Part shown: positions 1-7,985 of the stretch, piece by piece
How positions within the stretch are numbered: the first letter of the stretch is position 1
Layout: each line of letters starts with the position of its first letter
NCBI GenBank assembly: GCA_964036045.1
Contig: OZ038381.1
Location: 143,539,596-143,603,595, forward strand
DNA length: 64,000 bases
Source: Eutreptiella sp. 'Long Island Sound 2002'
Taxonomy: Eukaryota; Euglenozoa; Euglenophyceae; Eutreptiales; Eutreptiaceae
Direction of reading: 5' to 3'
Notes under the pieces: model-generated
Seen by the model: only the letters and a program-made list of their open reading frames with translations
Databases searched by the model: none
What the model was told of the DNA's origin: nothing
Translations under genes and position numbers: made by a program

Positions 1-301
1 CCGGTAAAGCTTGCCATCCTCCTCGGACAGCCCCTTTGGCCACTTCTGCCCGTCATCAGGGTCGGTCACAGCCCTATACTCGGCCGCAAAGGCCTCAGAC
101 TTGGCGTAGTCGTCGGTCCAGTCGTCCTGGAGGCATGATTTAGGGAAGAGGTGCTTGTTGGACTCGGCTCCCTCAGGGGCGAGTACTCTGACCGATCTGC
201 TCATCCTCCTTCCGAGGGGGGCATCTGCAGCCATGACAACGAAGCATCCAACACCCTCCTCCTCCATCAGGCGCTCCATTTCTATGATCCTCTTGGCCTT
301 A
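1..301 (-). pseudogene. G1 Ty3/gypsy-like pol, segment after RNase H and before integrase
   Basis: Read on the minus strand from 301 to 1, one frame stays open and gives a helical, charged polypeptide beginning KAKRIIEMERLMEEEG and ending GLSEEDGKLYR at the window edge. In Ty3/gypsy elements the stretch between RNase H and the integrase zinc finger looks like this, so the integrase should lie just outside the window. The segment continues the pol reading that stops at 3144; the 2.84-kb transposon at 302-3143 separates the two. Joining the ends directly does not restore one frame, so a small loss or gain accompanied the insertion. The assignment rests on context and on remembered similarity, not on a search. 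Confidence 0.65.
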
Positions 302-328
302 CCCTACGTGCTCATTTGGATCAGGTAC
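302..328 (+). repeat. Left terminal inverted repeat
   Basis: 27-bp perfect inverted match to 3117-3143; the next outer bases (301 and 3144) no longer pair, so the repeat edge is sharp. Confidence 0.85.
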
Positions 329-347
329 TTCACACAGTGGTTTTCCC

Positions 348-420
348 CGGTTTAACCCGGTTGAACTCGGAAGGGGCGTGGTTGAACCGCTGAACCGCGG
401 TTGAACCGCGGTTGAACCAC
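348..420. repeat. Left subterminal GGTTGAACC cluster
   Basis: Several overlapping copies of GGTTGAAC(C), including two joined as GGTTGAACCGCGGTTGAACC, lie just inside the left inverted repeat. Further copies occur at about 808-840, 1012-1036 and 1047-1060 within and near the intron. The dense palindromic arrangement fits binding sites for the element's own transposase. Confidence 0.6.
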
Positions 421-523
421 CGCCAGCGCTGGCGGCGGCGGCTGCGCCAGCGGCGCGCGCTTTTCTGAACAAAACATTTGCATAACCACCTGAAACTGAC
501 GCGTGACAAACCTTTTTTAAAAA

Positions 524-768
524 ATGTCCCACCACTGGCTGCAAGTGGTGAACGACCACTGCAGCGGTTGGGGGGACCAACAGCTGGTGGACGACTTGTT
601 CACCTTTTTTTGCACAAACCGCACGACAAAACGCCTATGGAAACAACTTGCTGACCGAATTGGTAACACACAGAGGGCTTCCAAACAGACAAAAAGGGCT
701 ACAAAAAAAGCTTTCACAGGATCCGACGCTGTGCGCCTCATTTTGGACCTTGGGATGCCGAAGCCAAG
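524..768 (+). CDS. Transposase-like gene, exon 1
   Basis: The frame opens at ATG 524 and runs 81 codons plus two bases to a strong splice donor, CCAAG|GTATGT. The product is basic and mostly helical (NRTTKRLWKQLADRIG, KQTKRATKKAFTG), as in a small DNA-binding N-terminus, but I recognise no named domain. Without splicing the frame hits TAA at 779. With the 769-1068 intron removed it reads on smoothly as GMPKPRYKKLISWADAKEKK. The real start could be further upstream; no better ATG was identified. Confidence 0.55.
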
Positions 769-1068
769 GTATGTGGCATAATGCACACATGCCTACAAGT
801 GGTTCAACGTGGTTCAACGGTGCGGTTGAACCCTTATCAGAAAAAGAACAATTGTGATTGTGCTTCATGACAAGGTTTGCACAGCAAGATGATGGCTTAA
901 TGTTGCCCAAAGCATGAACATATGAGTTGCAACGTGTTGCCCATGTCACAAATGTGAATACTTTGTGGTTTGTACCATTGGACGCTTTTTGGTGCCATGA
1001 CGGCAACGCATTCAACCGCAGGTTCAACGGCGCACTTTATCCCAATTTCTCGGTTCAACCGTCCCTAG
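769..1068 (+). other. Spliceosomal intron (GT-AG)
   Basis: The donor is AAG|GTATGT and the acceptor CCCTAG|GTAC. Removing these 300 bases joins an AG|G codon and keeps the frame open for about 80 more codons. The intron contains copies of the GGTTCAAC subterminal motif and an AT-rich body. Confidence 0.6.
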
Positions 1069-1802
1069 GTACAAGAAGCTTATTTCGTGGGCCGATGCCA
1101 AAGAGAAGAAAACCCGTGCAAGCACCGTCCCATGGACACATTGCTTTCCGTTGTATGCAACGATGGATAAAGCTTGGTCCACGTTAAGTGAGAGACAAGT
1201 ACTAAAAACGACCATAAAAGATGGAAGAGTCCGGGTTCGCTGGGATGTGGATGATTGGATACAATATATAGGTGATCAAAGGGATGTGCTAGAGGAAAAT
1301 TCACTTCCCAAGATTTAGGGATGATCAGCCCTATGTACTTATAGTGCGTGGTGATGGGTTTCCATGTGGAGCAAGGTCATGGTGCCAAATTGCATGTGGT
1401 TTTGCAAACCACATGCAAAAACCACGAACTTTGCTCTACAATTGGACCCTTGACCTTGCTCTCGTAAGTGAGCATGAAACGGATCTTGTGCGTGTCCCCT
1501 TGGGAGAGACACTAAAACAAATACAACAAATTATTGACCGTGCCTACATGTTGCTCCGAGGGTTTTGGGTGCGAACGGTTGTCATTATTTGAGGCGATAG
1601 CCCTTGGCTTTGTCATATACTTGGTCTATCCACATTTTATGAAAATGGGTCAATTTATTCTTTTGCGACATGGTCTAGGGAGAAAGAAAGATGGGTAGGG
1701 TGTGAATGGCGACGAAGTACAAGACTTGAAGCAAAATTCCTAAAGTATAGGAAACAAGGAGTTAGTTGTGTTGGTGCAAAAGGGTGCATCGAAAGTCCAC
1801 TA
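1069..1802 (+). pseudogene. Transposase-like core with GDG and GDxPW motifs, broken
   Basis: After splicing, the frame continues to TAG at 1316-1318 (…ENSLPKI). A one-base shift near 1310 gives a new frame with VLIVRGDGFPCG, then SWCQIACGF and LGETLKQIQQII, then an in-frame TGA at 1590-1592 followed by GDSPWLCHILGL and later GCIESPLL and RIGCVIMCVIHLVIRFGEYL. The spaced acidic GDG and GDxPW motifs are what I associate with a transposase-type RNase H-fold family seen next to mobile DNA in algae and fungi; the family name is not certain. The same frame runs directly into the dioxygenase domain. The frameshift and TGA indicate a pseudogene unless unseen splicing removes them. Confidence 0.5.
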
Positions 1803-2561
1803 TTGAAAGTGGATGACCGTATAGGGTGTGTCATCATGTGTGTTATTCATCTTGTGATACGATTCGGTGAATACTTAACAACGTTTGTGCGCACACGAGC
1901 CACAATGTTGACAGTACCAAAACGATCCAAGGTTCAAAGCCTCCTAAAGGCTGCTAAGACCAATGTTTCTTTGAAAGACTGGTCCTTCCCCGATCGGGAA
2001 GAGACATGGCACTTGTTTGCCAATTGGTTGCCCATTGCGCATGGACATGGAGCACGGTACCGTAGGCAGTTGCCGGGGGCCGTAATGGTGCAGGGGCATC
2101 ACCGTGTGCAAGTTGCAGCGCAAACAAGGAAATATCCGGACCTGGTCCGGCGCGTGAACGCACACATACGAAGAGTACTCCTCCAACTAACCTACACTGC
2201 GCTCGAAGTAATCCATGGGGTGGGCGATTATTCCATGCTTGTACATACGCATCCAAAGGATGACAGTCCCCTTACAGGGGAAATAGCCCTGGGTGATTTT
2301 GTGGGGGGGGAACTGTTTACCAGTGCCCTACTTTGTGCAAATGGGCCTTCTCGTCCTGCATGGATACGTTGGGGGCGTGATTTATTATGGGGACACATTG
2401 TGGATCCTCGATATGGGGTCATGTTTAACGCTCTTAGGCCCCACATGCCTCCGGCGTGGTCTGGACAGCGCATTGTGCTCGTACAGTACACAGGCATTGC
2501 ATGGGGACGTCTGCCTGTGCCGATGCAGAATGAACTGGTCACGTTTGGCTTCCCAAAGTGA
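1803..2561 (+). CDS. TET/JBP-like 2OG-Fe(II) dioxygenase domain protein
   Basis: Numbered from ATG 1803 (252 aa), residues 60-252 look like a TET/JBP domain. The signs are YSMLVHTHPKDD with the metal-ligand loop (H148), IALGDFVGGELF (160-172) in the conserved GGE strand, VMFNALRPHMPPAW with the second metal histidine (H214), and GQRIVLVQYT with the 2-oxoglutarate-binding arginine (R223). TET and JBP enzymes hydroxylate 5-methylcytosine or thymine in DNA. The usual HxD pair reads H148-T-H150, so the aspartate is replaced, by GAT to CAT if the ancestor was Asp. The ATG at 1803 may not be the true start: the frame is open back to TGA 1590 and reads as the C-terminal part of the transposase-like region, suggesting a fusion. 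Activity is doubtful given H150. Confidence 0.7.
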   Translation: MKVDDRIGCVIMCVIHLVIRFGEYLTTFVRTRATMLTVPKRSKVQSLLKAAKTNVSLKDWSFPDREETWHLFANWLPIAHGHGARYRRQLPGAVMVQGHHRVQVAAQTRKYPDLVRRVNAHIRRVLLQLTYTALEVIHGVGDYSMLVHTHPKDDSPLTGEIALGDFVGGELFTSALLCANGPSRPAWIRWGRDLLWGHIVDPRYGVMFNALRPHMPPAWSGQRIVLVQYTGIAWGRLPVPMQNELVTFGFPK

Positions 2562-3116
2562 AGATGTGTCTTTTGTGTAGCGCTTCGTGCAACAGCGGTT
2601 GAACCGGTGAAGCCGGTGCAACCGCCCGCCTGTCCAGCGGTTGAACCACCTCGAAAGCCGGTTACATTTTGGTGCAATCCATGAGGAAGCAAGCTTCTGA
2701 CAATCAAGTGTAGGCTTGCATGTAATTGTTGTTCACTAAAAAGGGTCCAAAGTCCTAAAGGGAATCCAAACAAGGCACAGGGGTGTATGTCACCACGCCT
2801 AACGAAAAGTTGATGGTGAAGCCGTGCGGTTTCACCAATACAGCCGCCGCCACTGGCACCAACACCACCACCGCCGTGAACTATGATCCAAGAGAAATAG
2901 GTCTCCAGTGTTTTGCACCAATGAGGTAAGAAGGTTTTCAAAACCATTCTTTTTAGGGGGTGTGGCATCTCTTGCAGGGCTGAAAAATAGCGGTTTTCAG
3001 GTTGCTACTTAGCAATTTGTTGCTGTACCACGATAGGGGTTCAACCGTGGGGAAGCCGTAATGAAAGTGCGCGGTTGAACTCGGTGGAACCACGGTTTCA
3101 CTTGGGTAATTCAAGG
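2562..3116. other. 3' non-coding part of the TIR transposon with subterminal repeats
   Basis: No convincing gene is visible on either strand. Copies of the GGTTGAACC motif lie at about 2593-2645 (twice CAGCGGTTGAACC) and at 3033-3105. The T-rich strand near 2940 and the direct repeats are otherwise featureless. Confidence 0.55.
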
Positions 3117-3143
3117 GTACCTGATCCAAATGAGCACGTAGGG
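3117..3143 (-). repeat. Right terminal inverted repeat
   Basis: Inverted perfect copy of 302-328. Read on the minus strand it happens to continue the pol frame for a few codons (LRAHLDQV), so the pol break is easy to miss in an ORF scan. Confidence 0.85.
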
Positions 3144-3347
3144 CAGCGGTCTCAGCCTCATCGCCATGGGCGGAAACATCCGTCATGCCCTTGCTGGCGG
3201 GATAGGCCCACCTACTGAGACAGTCCATCACGGTGTTGTCCTTGCCAGGAACATACACAACCGTGAGGTCGAACTTGGCCAAGGTCTCATGCCATCTTGC
3301 CCGTCGGGAGGCGGGACCAGAGGGGTGTCCACGTGCTCTTTGTGCCA
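3144..3347 (-). pseudogene. G1 pol, end of RNase H and linker
   Basis: Minus-strand reading gives SRRARWHETLAKFDL, VVYVPGKDNTVMDCLSRW and then SKGMTDVSAHGDEAET. The pattern YxPGKxNxxxDxLSRW is the classic end of a Ty3/gypsy RNase H domain. It is in a different frame from the upstream RT ORF: after TAG at 3348-3350 the frame continues as WHKEHVDTP and then shifts near 3320. The element is cut at 3143 by the TIR transposon. Confidence 0.8.
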
Positions 3348-4478
3348 CTACTGCAGACTCTGATGGTCGGTGCAGACGTTGACGGGATAAAGGGCTATGT
3401 ACCCAGCCCATTTCCTGAGAGCCATGACAATGGCATACGCCTCCTTTTCTCGGGGCGTCCACGTCCGTCTCTGGCCTTCCGCCAGGACTCGGCTCCAGAA
3501 GGCCACGGGCACCCGCCTCCCATCGTCAAGCACTTGCTCCAACACAGCGCCTACAGCGTAGTCGGAAGCATCAGTGCGCAGGACGAACCCTCGGTCAGGA
3601 TCCATGAGGTGCAGACCCACTGCGGATAGCAGCGCCTGCTTCATCCCCTCGAAGGCACGATCGGACTCCTCATTCCAGACCAGAGCCTTCTTGGAACCCT
3701 TCTTGGTCTCCTCACGGTTTCCCTTGAGCATGGTCGTCATGGGGGCTGCATACTCGGCATACATCTTGATATACCCCGAGTAGTAGTTGCAGAACCCCAA
3801 GTACGCCCGTAGCTCAGAGATCGTTTTGGGCTTCTCCCAGTGCTCAATCGCAGCCACCTTGCCAGGTATGGGCTTCCGCCGCCCGTTCCCGACCACCTGG
3901 CCAGCAAAGACCACCTCGCTTACCGCAATGGTGGCCTTGTCACTGCTGCCCGTGAGCTTGTGCCGAACCAGGAGGTCCAGCACTCTGGTGACGTCCCTCT
4001 CATGTGCCTCCAGGAGCTCATCATAACCCATACTGGGGTCCCCGGACGCTATGATCACGTCGTCCACAAAGGGGTCTGCACAGTCAGGCACCGGCTCAAG
4101 AGGGTTCTCCAGCATCCGTTGAAAAGCCGCATTGCCGTTCGTAACGCCCATGGGCATCACCTTCCACTGCAGGGGTCCAAGTGGGGTGCTCATTGCTGTG
4201 CAGGCACGGGACTCCTCGGCGAGAGGCATCTGATGATAACCATGTTTCAGGTCAATCACCGTAAAGATCCTCCGCCGGTGTTGCTTTTGCAGCATGTCCT
4301 CAATGAGGGGCAGCATATAGCTGTCATGCTGCGTTTGGGCGTTTAGGCCGCGGTAGTCGACCACGAGCCGCCACTCTCCGGCCACCTTCTTGGGGACGAC
4401 GAAGCACGGGGAGGCCCATTCCGAGTGGCACGCCTCAAGCCAACCTCTCTTGATGAATTCACGGAGGATCTTCTCCAT
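3348..4478 (-). pseudogene. G1 Ty3/gypsy-like reverse transcriptase and RNase H
   Basis: A 376-codon open segment contains RT motifs in order: LVVDYRGLNAQT, VIDLKHGYHQMPL (catalytic D76), LQWKVMPMGVTNGNAAFQ, and PFVDDVI (137-140, the YxDD box as FVDD). The connection domain and RNase H follow, with RTDASDYAVGAVL (D303), KEAYAIV (E346) and TDHQSL (D371). This order is that of a Ty3/gypsy polymerase copying element RNA into DNA. All catalytic residues that can be seen are kept. The frame continues upstream without shift across TAG 4485-4487 and is stopped by TAG at 3348-3350, so the polyprotein is broken rather than separately started. The first Met is internal to the domain. Confidence 0.9.
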
Positions 4479-4484
4479 GGCCTC

Positions 4485-5684
4485 CTACCTCTCGCCCCCC
4501 AGGGCGAATTCCCGGTGTCGGTACACTCGGAGGTCGGGCTTCAGCCGTATCTTGGCCTCAACATACGGTCCACGCACCGGCGGGGGAAACACAGGCTTTC
4601 CGCTGAAGAAGGTATCACCATACTTCTGCTTCAGCCTGGCCCTCAATGCCTGGATCTTGGGGCACTCATCGGACTCCGCCTTGGCACCTCCGGGCACCTG
4701 AACCACTGAGCTTACTTGCAGGGTACCACCGCATGGTTTCGGCTCAGGTGGTCTCCCCAGGTGGCCCAAAGGGCCATCTCTGGTCTTGCCTCGGAATAAG
4801 TCACCGTAGGTGGGTGGGTTACCGCCGATTGGCTCGTCCTGGCTGGACATGTGGTCCAGCACCCTCCTTACGAAGGTATCCCCATCATAGGAACCAGAGA
4901 CAATGGAGTCCACTTCCCACCAGGCTTTGTCCTGGCCCTTGCCCTCACGCTGGCTTCCGCAGTCGTGAAAGGGCTGATCCATATACCCCTGAACCAGGTC
5001 CAGCTCCTCTTCAGTGAGGAGGTCCTCAGATTCTCCGATGTCAACCGGGGAAACCGCAAAGCATTGCCGCCAGGGCTCCGCTATGATGCGGTTGACACAC
5101 ACGAAGTCCGTGGTGTCGGCCTGCTCAAGGCCCCCATCTACATAGTGGAATTCTGTTGGCCATCTCTGGGGTGGCATGGGCTGTCCCTTAGCGTCCTGAT
5201 AGACACTCTCTCCAGCCGGTAGGGCGACCTTGTTTAAGGTCATGTTGGTCAGTGAGGCCACCCAATCTCGGGTGCTTTCCTCCTCGGTGCATCCCATAGG
5301 AACAACCAGCACTGCCTTGGAGCGGTCCTTGCGAATCTTCGCTACCGCCCTTGGAATGTCCCATCGGGGGCAATCGATCCACATCAAACCCTGATGCGGA
5401 CCCCAGTGCTTCTTCCACGCGGAGTCCTTGGCGCTCCGGTACTTCTCACAAACCCGAAGATGGGCGGAGGTTCCTGAGGTGAACGCGTCCAGGGCCAGAT
5501 CCGAAGCTCCCAGGTCCGCAACCACTCGGCTCGCCACTTCCGGCATTACGCCGTACTCCTGGTTTGCTGGCCGAGCTGGCTCAGTCCCCAGCGCGGCTAC
5601 TTGGAGCTGATTGCGTTCCGGGTGGATCCATTGGCATTCCACATGGTGCTCAGGTGACGAAAGCCACGAGAGCTGGTCGTCCTG
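4485..5684 (-). pseudogene. G1 pol linker with methyltransferase-like segment
   Basis: This region is in frame with both the protease upstream (separated by TAG 5685-5687) and the RT downstream (separated by TAG 4485-4487). Residues about 45-125 from Met 5642 read ALDAFTSG, then WKKHWGPHQGLMWIDCPRW, then DRSKAVLVVPMG. This layout resembles the phage-type Dam methyltransferase fold seen in some retroelements: D-x-F strand, NPPY-like loop, then a valine-rich strand. The loop here is DCPR, so methylation activity is unlikely. The C-terminal part (PPPVRGPYVEAKIRLKP, RVYRHREFALGGER) is the usual lead-in to the RT fingers. Confidence 0.6.
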
Positions 5685-6452
5685 CTACAGGGTCATGGAG
5701 GCCTGGGCCGGGAGAACGCCGGAGTCCGTCTCCATCATGAAGTCGTACCCAACAATCATGTCGCAGTCCATCTGGGCCTCGTAGAAGGGACCTTGCAGGA
5801 GGATTTCCTTGCCGAGGTCCGGGCGGCTCAGCTCACGGTGGTTCACGAACTGCAGCCCAATGGCCGCTTCCCTCGTGCCTCCCACCATGTACTGGCCGTT
5901 CGCCACCTTCAGCCTGACAGGCCTCCGACTGTCGGTCAAGCACTCTGGCGAGAGTAGGCCAGCCTTGACCAGGCTGACCTGAGTTCCCGTGTCAACCAAC
6001 ACGTCGAAGACATTCTCCACTACCCCGCATAGGGCACGGACCTTAAGGTGCAACTGCCGCTCACGCCCAACACGGCGCACGGCGTGCAAGCTCAGGATCT
6101 CCGGCCGTTCCAGAAGCTCAATAAGCGACTGCTGCAGGTCGTGGACAATGGGCTCAGGCAGCCCATCTGCAGCATCCAGCTGCGGTCCGCGTGATCCTCC
6201 GATACTCTCGGAAAGATCTTGAAGCACATCAAACAAGTTCTTGGTCGCGAAGGATGGACGGGTGCAAGGGTTCGTGCCTTCACTTGCCCCCACCCTGCCA
6301 CTGCGACTGTCTTTTGTCTTTGGTGCCGGACCGGGCCTTCCACCCGCGGCAATCCCTTTGTGCTCATTGTCTCCCGAGTGGGATGGTGTGGCGCTTCCCG
6401 CAACACCATCTTATGACCGCCCTAGCTGGGGCCCTTGGCTGCAGGGGCTCCG
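5685..6452 (-). pseudogene. G1 aspartic protease region
   Basis: From Met 6293 the frame holds FDVLVDTGTQVSLVKAGLL, the DTG active-site loop of a retroviral-type aspartic protease, and later MIVGYDFMM, matching the second conserved strand. It would cleave the Gag-Pol polyprotein. The segment between gag (TAG 6453-6455) and Met 6293 is in the same frame but contains TAA 6411-6413. The downstream border is TAG 5685-5687. Gag, protease and RT therefore all lie in a single frame interrupted only by stop codons. Confidence 0.8.
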
Positions 6453-7985
6453 CTAAGGGGCGTCGCTTGTGGGAGCAGGGGTACTCTCCTCCGCATCAAC
6501 CTTGTTGACACTCTTCTTCTTCCTCCCTTTTTTACCCTTCTTGTCCTTGTCCTTGTTCTTGTCGTCCGACTTGGGAACCCAGGACCTCTTGATCTCCTGC
6601 ATCTCATTGGCCAGCTCGGTCCCCACCGACATCAGCTTGGAGAGCTCGTCCTCGGTGACCTCCACCTTGTTCTCCCGGATACCCACGGACGCACGCTTTT
6701 TCGACCCCTGCACCTTCTTGTAAGCCTCCCTGTTGGCCTTATGGATGGGACATGTTCGGTGGTCATGGTTGAACCCTTTGTTCCTTCCATAACACACGAA
6801 ACAGCCCTGAGGATGAGCTCGTATGAACTCCCCAAAGGACAGCGAAGGGTCGCCCATGCGGCGTGGCTCCTTCTTCTCCTTCTTCTTCCAGCCCTTCTGC
6901 AGGGGCTTCCAGCTTCCCCGGTTGCTCCCCGCGTTCAGCTTGTTGGCTACGAAGGCACAAACGGCTGTCTCAGCGGGCTCATCTCCGTCCTCTTCATCGT
7001 CGAGGGCCTCACCGGCTTCTGTTCCCGCTGGCTCCATGGCAGATTCCCTGACCGACCCTTCGCGAACATAGTTGACGTCACGGTCACCGGCCTTCAAGCC
7101 GCGGGTGTGGTGGAGATTTGTGTACTCTTTGAGTACCTCCTCTCCGACCCACTCCAAGACCTCGTCGCAGGTCATTCGCGCCGGGATGGCCTGCAGACGG
7201 AGGGTCTGGCCGCCCACGTCACACTCATCAAGGTGCAACATGGCAGTCTTCTCGCAATCGCCCGTGACGGTGATGAGGAAGGCGTTCCGCAGCTCTCGCC
7301 GCTTGCCATCCCGTGCCACATGCTTCTTTGTCCAAGCCAAAACGTTTGGATGATACTCCCTGGGGAGCATCATCTTGAACGTGTGGTTGAACTTGGCTCT
7401 CTTGGCTTCCACCTCGGTGACTCTCTTGATCCATGCTTCCGGCAGCATGGAGAGCAGGCGGGCCTGCTCGTCACCCTCATTCCAGTCCTCCACGTTGCGG
7501 CAGAACAGGGTGTATTGCCCCCGGAAGTCCTGCCAGTCCCGTAGGCGGATCTCCCGACCATCATGCTGAAGCTTGATGGCCCTCTGCCGCTTGGCAGCAA
7601 CCTGCGGAGCGTCCACCCGCTCTTGCTCGTTAAGCCACTTCTTGGCTCCCTTGAGGGTCTTGATTTTTCCCTCCTTGGTCGCCACGTAGTACAGCTCTTG
7701 CAGCACTTCCGGCAGGCGCCACCTGAACCTTTTGAAGACATATTTGTCCGCCTCTGCGGGATCCATGTCCTCAGTGACGGTCATTGCCCAATCGTCCAGC
7801 TTCTCGAAGAAGCGGTCGAGGTTGAGGGGGTTGCCATCGTACGTCGGGGGCTTGATGTCCTTCAGGTCTTCCCACACGGCAGCATCCACGGCCTTAGAGA
7901 CCATGAACGCCGGCCGCGAGGTCGACCGAGGTTCCCATCGGCGTCCCCCACAGACTCCCACAGCTGCCACTTCCATCCGTGTGGC
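6453..7985 (-). pseudogene. G1 gag core with CCHC zinc knuckle
   Basis: The roughly 500-residue segment has typical retrotransposon gag features. The capsid-like region has IKPPTYDGNPLNLDRFFEKL near the start, FRGQYTLFCRNVEDWNEGDEQA with helical repeats, and LLSMLPEAWIKRV. A zinc knuckle follows, C-x2-C-x8-H-x4-C (CFVCYGRNKGFNHDHRTC), and then a lysine-rich tail (KNKDKDKKGKKGRKKK). Gag packages element RNA into particles. The upstream gag region is in another frame, so a shift lies near 7985. It ends at TAG 6453-6455, in frame with the protease region. Confidence 0.85.

Larger units (their letters stand above)
302..3143. mobile_element. TIR DNA transposon carrying a TET/JBP dioxygenase domain
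   Basis: Positions 302-328 and 3117-3143 are perfect 27-bp inverted copies, starting CCCTACGTGCTC at each outer end. They bracket 2.8 kb that interrupts the pol gene of a gypsy-like element. Copies of GGTTGAACC or GGTTCAACC cluster near both ends, as transposase-binding subterminal repeats do in several DNA-transposon superfamilies. Inside, on the plus strand, are a GT-AG intron, a transposase-like coding region and a TET/JBP-type domain. No clear target-site duplication is visible: the bases outside the repeats (GGCCTTA left, CAGCGGT right) differ. The superfamily is not assigned. Coding damage (a frameshift and a TGA) suggests a decaying copy. Confidence 0.85.

Noticed and set aside
2228-2968. 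A 246-codon minus-strand open frame opposite the TET/JBP domain
   Set aside because: It is the shadow of the plus-strand coding sequence and has no domain of its own. The plus strand carries the conserved motifs.
6435-7544. A 369-codon plus-strand open frame with hydrophobic stretches, resembling a membrane protein
   Set aside because: It lies exactly opposite the G1 gag core with its CCHC knuckle. Leu-rich runs are the complement of Lys/Glu-rich gag codons.
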